Source: Glutamicibacter arilaitensis Re117
GTDB taxonomy: Bacteria > Actinomycetota > Actinomycetes > Actinomycetales > Micrococcaceae
Assembly: GCF_000197735.1 (NCBI RefSeq)
Contig: NC_014550.1
Location: forward strand, 620,001-684,000
Direction: 5' to 3'
Length of the DNA stretch: 64,000 bases
In this document: one piece after another, positions 60,351 to 64,000 of the stretch
How positions within the stretch are numbered: the first letter of the stretch is position 1
Layout of the letters: each line of letters begins with the position of its first letter
Notes under the pieces: generated by a model
What the model saw: only the letters and a program-made list of their open reading frames with translations
Database searches by the model: none
Told to the model about the DNA's origin: nothing
Made by a program: the position numbers and the translations under genes

Positions 60351-61097
60351 ATGATCCAGCAGAAGACCAAAAACTTGATCCGTCGCGGTGGAGCCTCGCT
60401 GGCCGCCGTTGCAGTTGCAGGCACCGCAATCGTGGCCGCTTCCGCACCAGCAAACGCTGCAAGCACCTGGGACAAACTGGCTCAGTGCGAGTCCGGTGGT
60501 AACTGGTCAATCAACACCGGCAATGGCTACTACGGTGGCCTGCAGTTCTCGCTGGCTACCTGGAAGGGCTTTGGCGGTTCGGGCATGCCACACCAGGCAT
60601 CGAAGGCAGAGCAGATTCGCATTGCAACCAAGGTCCAGGCCTCTCAGGGCTGGGGCGCATGGCCAGCATGTACTGCGAAGCTGGGCATTAGCGGTTCCCC
60701 TTCGGGCTCCTCGACTCCGCAGAAGCAGGCTCCTAAGCAGCAGGCCGCTCCGAAGCAGCAGGCAGCACCAAAGCAGGCAGCACCAAAGCAGGCTGCACCA
60801 AAGCAGGCTGCACCAAAGCAGGCTGCACCTAAGCAGCAGGCTCCTGTCCAGAAGCAGGCTCCAAAGCAGCAGGCAGCTCCTAAGCATGCTGCTCCAGCAC
60901 CAAAGGCGCCAGTGTTCAACATTGACGTAACCGATTCGGGCAAGGACTACACCGTCAAGTCTGGCGATACCCTGGCCAAGATTGCTGACCAGCTTGGTGT
61001 CAAGGACTGGCGTGGCCTGTTCGTCTTGAATGATGACCAGCTGGCCAACCCAGACTTGATCATGGTTGGACAGACTCTGAACGTTCCATCGAACTAA
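60351..61097 (+). CDS. Secreted Rpf-type transglycosylase with LysM domain
   Basis: 248 residues. Signal peptide (residues 1-36, cleavage expected after SAPANA), then the resuscitation-promoting-factor/lysozyme-like domain (about 37-112) with catalytic Glu E47 in CESGGNW and GGLQFSLATWKGFGG. A repetitive Ala/Pro/Lys/Gln linker (about 125-185) leads to a C-terminal LysM domain (about 198-248, YTVKSGDTLAKIADQLG). Rpf proteins cleave peptidoglycan glycan strands and help dormant cells regrow. The long structured leader is the notable oddity. Confidence 0.94.
   Translation: MIQQKTKNLIRRGGASLAAVAVAGTAIVAASAPANAASTWDKLAQCESGGNWSINTGNGYYGGLQFSLATWKGFGGSGMPHQASKAEQIRIATKVQASQGWGAWPACTAKLGISGSPSGSSTPQKQAPKQQAAPKQQAAPKQAAPKQAAPKQAAPKQAAPKQQAPVQKQAPKQQAAPKHAAPAPKAPVFNIDVTDSGKDYTVKSGDTLAKIADQLGVKDWRGLFVLNDDQLANPDLIMVGQTLNVPSN
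60765..60839 (+). repeat. Tandem 15-base repeats inside the Rpf gene
   Basis: Five units of the type GCACCAAAGCAGGCT (near-identical; the last is GCACCTAAGCAGCAG) in frame, each encoding APKQA. Looser relatives flank them (60725-60764 and 60840-60905). Copy number should vary among strains. Confidence 0.85.
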
Positions 61098-61111
61098 TTT
61101 CGCAGAGCTTC

Positions 61112-61154
61112 AGGAAACCCGCAGTGCTTCAAATTGAAGCACCGCGGGTTTCCT
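61112..61154 (+). terminator. Terminator after the Rpf gene
   Basis: AGGAAACCCGC plus GTGCTTCAA pair with TTGAAGCAC plus GCGGGTTTCCT, one mismatch, loop AA. TGCTCTTAAAA follows. Confidence 0.82.
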
Positions 61155-61209
61155 GCTCTTAAAAGCTGCCTATATATAGGTGAGATCTTCACGGTAGTAG
61201 GCTTGGCGC

Positions 61210-62580
61210 ATGTTCTCAGCAGATGATGAGCGCCAGTCAGTAGAGAGCATCCTGGGAACTGGGTTCTATGATCACCAGTTGCTCGGGATGGGGGATCTCG
61301 ACTCCGTATCCGGCCCACCAGTTTGGTGGGGCGGTCCGTTGAACGTGGAGAGGCTCGCCGCCGGCTCGGTGAGCTTGGTTTGCGCGGCGCTCGACGCCCT
61401 GGCTGGCGCGGAGCTAAAACTAGCTTCATCGACTCCAAGCATCGGTGCTGCTTTCGGATCCTCAAGCCACCTGCGCATTGAGGGGCAGAGGACGCAGGGC
61501 TTCGCGCAATATTCGGGATTCTATCGGTGCATGGATGGCTGGATCAGAACCCACGCCAATTATCCTCATCATGAGCGCGCACTTCTAACAGCGTTGGGCA
61601 TGGCTTCAGGATCCGGGATCGAGGATGTGCTCAGGCATCTTGGTGCCAGGGAAGCCCAGGAACGTATTGTTTCGGCCGGTGGTATCGCCGCTGTGGTCCG
61701 ATCCCGTCAACAGTGGCTCAATTCAGCAGAAGGCAGTGAGTCCGGCCGTGGGCCTTGGGCGCAATTCAGCTTGCGTGAGGCAAGTTCAACGTCGTCGTGG
61801 ACATATGGCCAGCGGACAGAGATGCCGCTTCAAGGACTGAAAATCTTGGACCTTACCCGAGTGATCGCAGGGCCGACTGCAAGCAGAACACTTGCCGCCT
61901 TCGGGGCGCAGGTTTTGCGCTTGGACGCACCCCAGCTTCCGGAGCTTGCTTGGCAGCATGTGGATACCGGCTTCGGCAAGCGCAGTACGCTCCTAGATTT
62001 GAAAAGCGCACCCGGGCAAGCACGGCTCCATGAGCTGCTGGGAGAAGCCGACGCGCTGATCTTGGGGTATCGGCCGGGTGCGCTGGCCCGTGCAGGGCTT
62101 GGGCTGGATGAATTGCGTGAACGGTACCCGGATTTGATCGTGGCTGAACTAAGCGCATGGGGCTTCGAAGGCTCGTGGGCGCAGCGGCGCGGGTTCGACA
62201 GCATTGTGCAGGCCGCAACCGGTATTTCGCAGGCTTGCAGTGATGCCGGGCATCGCCCCGGTGCTCTTCCCGTGCAGGCGCTTGACCATGCCACTGGGTA
62301 TGGGCTGGCCGCGGCGGTCATTGCCTTGGTGCGTGCACGTCGTGTCCAGCGGCAAACTGGTTCGGTGCGCTTCTCTCTAGCGCGCACAGCCGATGCCCTG
62401 TTTGCCTTTGACGCTCCGCACCCGCCCGTGCAGTCTTTGGGCGAGGTGCAGCTGCGGCGGATGAGCAGTTCCTATGGCGAACTTGAATACGTCGGTCCAC
62501 CGTTCAGCGTTGCTGGTCGAGAGCTGGACTTTGCCAAGCCGCCGCCGGTGTATGGACAAGATGAGCCAGTCTGGAACTAG
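61210..62580 (+). CDS. CaiB/BaiF family CoA-transferase with extra N-terminal half
   Basis: 456 residues. The C-terminal 250 residues (about 207-456) have the class III CoA-transferase blocks GLKILDLTRVIAGPTASRTLAAFGAQVLRLD, LILGYRPGALARAGLG and WGFEGSWAQRRGFDSIVQAATGIS. The catalytic Asp is D359 in VQALDHATG. The first about 200 residues resemble a second, degenerate family half with SGFYRCMDGWIRTHANYPHH. The acid substrate is unknown. Convergent with the PaaX-like gene, overlapping by 4 bases. Because the neighbour kynA degrades tryptophan, an aromatic acid is possible but unsupported. Confidence 0.85.
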   Translation: MFSADDERQSVESILGTGFYDHQLLGMGDLDSVSGPPVWWGGPLNVERLAAGSVSLVCAALDALAGAELKLASSTPSIGAAFGSSSHLRIEGQRTQGFAQYSGFYRCMDGWIRTHANYPHHERALLTALGMASGSGIEDVLRHLGAREAQERIVSAGGIAAVVRSRQQWLNSAEGSESGRGPWAQFSLREASSTSSWTYGQRTEMPLQGLKILDLTRVIAGPTASRTLAAFGAQVLRLDAPQLPELAWQHVDTGFGKRSTLLDLKSAPGQARLHELLGEADALILGYRPGALARAGLGLDELRERYPDLIVAELSAWGFEGSWAQRRGFDSIVQAATGISQACSDAGHRPGALPVQALDHATGYGLAAAVIALVRARRVQRQTGSVRFSLARTADALFAFDAPHPPVQSLGEVQLRRMSSSYGELEYVGPPFSVAGRELDFAKPPPVYGQDEPVWN

Positions 62581-63416
62581 CTGTCCAGAAGCGAACGGGC
62601 AAACGCCGATGCTGGTTCTTGCAGGGCCTCGGATAATGCCATGAAGCGCTCGCGGCTTTCGGCGCCGGGCCACTGTGCCGGCAGCATGAACTCGGGCAAC
62701 CCGGGATCCAGGTAGGGCAGGGCCCGCCATGAGTCGATCATGGTGACGTAGCCCCGGTAGGCGTTGGGCGGGGCGATGTCCTGGGCATCCACGGCTGCAG
62801 TATTTTCCAGGAACGCTTCATGCAGCGCGGCGAGGCGCTGGAGATCCCACCATGCTCCGGCAGCCTGTTGCGGCGTCCCCGGGAAATGCGGTTGCTGAGC
62901 GGTAAAAAGCGTCGCATGGTCCCTGGCACCCAGGGCGCTGAGCACCGCTGTTACTTCTGCTCGCAGGTACTCCGGGAAAATCCAGAGCCCGGCTGAAGCC
63001 ATGCCTCCGCCCAGCTGCAAGAAATGCTTGCGTATTTGATGGCGCAGAGAACGCAAGGCCTCGGGCAGCGAATAGGCCACCAGGCACCACGGGTCGGTTC
63101 CTGACATTTGCCGCGGGGTGAATATTCTTCGGGCCCCACGCTCGAACATCTGTTGCGCTGCGTGTGGAACGTGCAAGCTGGAAGCCTGCGAGGCTTCCAG
63201 CACCTGGCGATCGATCAGCCGCGAGATCGCAGTTTGCGCTGCTGGGACCGAAACTCCGGCGGCATGAGCCAGCTCCACGATCTGGGTGCGGGCCACGCCA
63301 GCTGCCTCATGTCGTACATAGAGACCGGTAATCGTGCGGATAATCGAGGTCGCACTTCCGGTGCGGGCCTCGAAATCATCGAGGCTCAGTGCCGAGAGGG
63401 AAGTATTACTTGCCAA
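62577..63416 (-). CDS. PaaX-family transcriptional regulator
   Basis: 279 residues; TTG start at 63416 inside the last codons of kynA. N-terminal winged helix (about 20-90: [33 protein letters not shown] pattern) and the PaaX C-terminal region with [23 protein letters not shown] and [11 protein letters not shown]. PaaX of E. coli represses phenylacetate catabolism with phenylacetyl-CoA as the signal; related regulators sense other aryl-CoA. Co-transcription with kynA (11-base overlap) suggests a role in tryptophan or anthranilate catabolism, which is inference. Confidence 0.85.
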   Translation of the reverse strand: MASNTSLSALSLDDFEARTGSATSIIRTITGLYVRHEAAGVARTQIVELAHAAGVSVPAAQTAISRLIDRQVLEASQASSLHVPHAAQQMFERGARRIFTPRQMSGTDPWCLVAYSLPEALRSLRHQIRKHFLQLGGGMASAGLWIFPEYLRAEVTAVLSALGARDHATLFTAQQPHFPGTPQQAAGAWWDLQRLAALHEAFLENTAAVDAQDIAPPNAYRGYVTMIDSWRALPYLDPGLPEFMLPAQWPGAESRERFMALSEALQEPASAFARSLLDS

Positions 63417-64000
63417 TTTCGGTACGCACCGCGAACAACTCGGGGAAGAAGGTCAGGTCCAGGGCGCGCTTGAGGAAGTCGACGCCCGAAGAGCCTCCGG
63501 TGCCTCGCTTGAAGCCAATGGTGCGCTGCACAACGCGCATGTGGCGGAAACGCCAGGCCTGGAAGTTATCCTCGACGTCCACCAAGTCCTCGCAGGCCTG
63601 GTAGAAGCCCCAGCGGGTGTCCTCGGATTCGTAGATGTCCTTGAATACCGGGACCAGCGCTTCTTGGAATGCCCATGGCTTGGTCACGTCGCGGGAGAGC
63701 ACTTCTTCGGGTATGGCGTAGCCGTGGCGGGCCAACGCGGCGAGGAAGACGTCGTACAGTCCTGGCTCGTGAAGCAACTTGGTCAGTACCTCGTGGGCCT
63801 TTGGGTCTGCTTCGTGGACCTTGAGCATGCCTTCGTGCTTGTTGCCCAGAATGAATTCGACGGCGCGGTACTGGAAGGACTGGAATCCGGAAGAAGAGCC
63901 GAGGAAGTCGCGGAACTGCGCGTATTCGCGAGGGGTCAATGTTGCCAGTACGGACCACTGTTCGGTGAGGGTCTTTTGGATGTGCTTGACACGAGCAAGG
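63406..64000 (-). CDS. kynA: Tryptophan 2,3-dioxygenase, 5' end outside the window
   Basis: The C-terminal about 198 residues are visible, reading in from the right edge and ending with TAA at 63406. Haem-dioxygenase signatures are clear: [42 protein letters not shown], and the haem-ligand region [19 protein letters not shown]. The GTGGSSG loop closing on the substrate is intact. The enzyme opens the indole ring of tryptophan to give N-formylkynurenine. The stop overlaps the PaaX-like gene's start. Confidence 0.92.
   Translation of the reverse strand, partial: LARVKHIQKTLTEQWSVLATLTPREYAQFRDFLGSSSGFQSFQYRAVEFILGNKHEGMLKVHEADPKAHEVLTKLLHEPGLYDVFLAALARHGYAIPEEVLSRDVTKPWAFQEALVPVFKDIYESEDTRWGFYQACEDLVDVEDNFQAWRFRHMRVVQRTIGFKRGTGGSSGVDFLKRALDLTFFPELFAVRTEIGK

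Overview
The window looks like chromosomal DNA of an actinobacterium of the family Micrococcaceae (Arthrobacter/Glutamicibacter-like). The reasons are the moderately high GC, the DUF3027 protein, an IdeR/DtxR regulator with intact metal sites, an Rpf-type LysM lytic enzyme, actinobacterial c-di-AMP riboswitches, frequent GTG/TTG starts and several apparently leaderless genes. The genus is inference from gene content alone. I saw no phage, transposase, integron or CRISPR array.

Layout. 1-2928: end of an unknown gene, DUF3027 protein, serC (reverse) and ideR. 2950-5415: two cell-wall hydrolase genes (M23, NlpC/P60), each with its own promoter and c-di-AMP riboswitch. 5594-8150: HNH nuclease, Nudix, ROK regulator, tRNA-Arg(CCT). 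8217-14460: membrane protein, pcrA, sucCD, lipoprotein. 14550-22898: MHS transporter, SNF2/SWIM helicase, LOG-family nucleosidase-like protein, VIT1-ferritin fusion. 22954-27681: a cupin-XRE regulator, an agmatinase/guanidinobutyrase and an AruI-like TPP decarboxylase, which fit arginine catabolism through 2-ketoarginine. 28064-36729: IMPase, MarR-DHA2 efflux pair, then a GntR-controlled acyl-CoA operon (CoA-transferase, glutaryl-CoA dehydrogenase-like, aldehyde dehydrogenase, 3-hydroxyacyl-CoA dehydrogenase) that fits glutarate oxidation. 36818-39823: small FMN-type protein, App1 phosphatase, thioesterase, siderophore-interacting flavoprotein.

39896-40142 has no gene but carries a promoter, a chain of perfect hairpins and a terminator, and is probably an undescribed or unrecognised small RNA. 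40154-46342 holds tandem alkylation-repair glycosylases, an ArsR-CDF metal-efflux pair and an ABC (MacB/FtsX-type) exporter. 46857-52330 is a jetA-jetB-jetC (Wadjet/MksFEB) operon without a visible jetD nuclease gene; a large RecB-like nuclease/SF1 helicase lies close by at 53835-57290.

57368-64000: small membrane proteins, M50 peptidase, YihY/BrkB protein, then an Rpf-LysM gene preceded by a structured leader that can form an H-type pseudoknot (60194-60299). The window ends with a CoA-transferase, a PaaX-like regulator and the 3' part of tryptophan 2,3-dioxygenase. The best candidates for new biology are the pseudoknotted Rpf leader, the 210-nt RNA, the jetD-less Jet operon and the paired operator sites of the GntR and XRE regulators.
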